Origin: JAISST01 sp050434145
GTDB lineage: Bacteria; Fusobacteriota; Fusobacteriia; Fusobacteriales; Fusobacteriaceae
Assembly (NCBI RefSeq): GCF_050434145.1
Contig: NZ_JBNPVX010000068.1
Location: 1 to 6,392 of the forward strand
DNA length: 6,392 nucleotides
Reading direction: 5' to 3'
The position numbers and the translations under genes are program-made. Of this stretch, positions 6,369-6,392 are shown piece after piece. The stretch's first letter is position 1, and each line of letters begins with the position of its first letter. The notes under the pieces were generated by a model that was not told the origin of the DNA, made no database searches, and saw only the letters and a list, made by a program, of their open reading frames with translations.

Positions 6369-6392
6369 GATAGTGGTCTTCTAGATAATACT

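Larger units (their letters stand above)
5040..6380 (-). pseudogene. CDI/haemagglutinin-type toxin C-terminal region, truncated and frameshifted
   Basis: The frame is open from just after a TAG at 6383-6381 to a stop at 5271, with no convincing start; only a TTG (6290) is available, so this is the tail of a longer exoprotein whose front is missing or out of frame. Counting from that TTG: helical pre-toxin region 1-100; LGHEGKHG at 136-142, an HExxH zinc-protease-like motif with Glu151 downstream; a hydrophobic segment about 203-219; a second at 259-274; then a duplicated FKLPPTS...ILSFPL unit. Three single-base insertions break the end: a fifth G in the run at 5310-5314, one near 5183-5188, and an extra A near 5072-5076. 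Repairing all three gives SFPLLVGDRSPYLMAKK, ATDIPSWTEGDPLPGEKGKE, FADRLCRGKYGSGNFPTDAG, TEHNKIKK and a TAA at 5042-5040. The PSW..G..PGE.GK.FA.RL...KYG.GN..T....E.NKIKK tail is common in CDI and Rhs toxin termini by recall; its activity is not known to me. Confidence 0.8.

Overview
AT-rich DNA in which every recognisable gene lies on the minus strand, so transcription runs from high to low coordinates. The base composition, the TTA/AAA-type codon use, and the mix of a dapF gene with broken contact-dependent-inhibition (CDI) or haemagglutinin-type toxin tails suggest a Fusobacteriota chromosome (Leptotrichia- or Fusobacterium-like). That assignment is an inference; no rRNA or other marker is present to confirm it.

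Layout in the direction of transcription. (1) 6380-5040: the C-terminal part of a large secreted polymorphic toxin (CdiA/filamentous haemagglutinin type), cut off upstream and broken by three single-base frameshifts. It carries an HEGKH motif, a duplicated FKLPPTS segment and a conserved C-terminal toxin-tail motif. (2) 5039-4557: an intact 160-residue gene whose ATG directly abuts the toxin's reconstructed stop codon, best read as the cognate immunity protein. (3) 4468-3601: a second, unrelated toxin-tail remnant with one frameshift, ending in a domain with an NC motif that could be papain-like. (4) 3629-2904: an intact multi-pass membrane protein overlapping the end of that tail by 29 bases, a candidate second immunity protein.

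(5) 2903-1920 is a graveyard: a decayed ORF of unknown family (2802-2558) and a clearly recognisable but broken CGGC-domain gene (2458-2127) that still has promoter-like elements. (6) 1919-1080 is an intact dapF, diaminopimelate epimerase, with both catalytic cysteines. (7) 998-1 is the start of a lipoprotein gene that leaves the window. It has its own promoter-like sequence, a coiled-coil N-terminal part and a 99-bp tandem repeat array coding for charged 17/16-residue units.

Taken together, the right two thirds look like an array of displaced toxin tails, each followed by an immunity gene, in which the toxins have decayed while the downstream genes stay open. The left third is ordinary chromosome: cell-wall and lysine metabolism plus an envelope lipoprotein. 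The frameshifts in the toxin region could be real decay or sequencing error at short homopolymers. The CGGC remnant, with several lesions of different kinds, is real decay.
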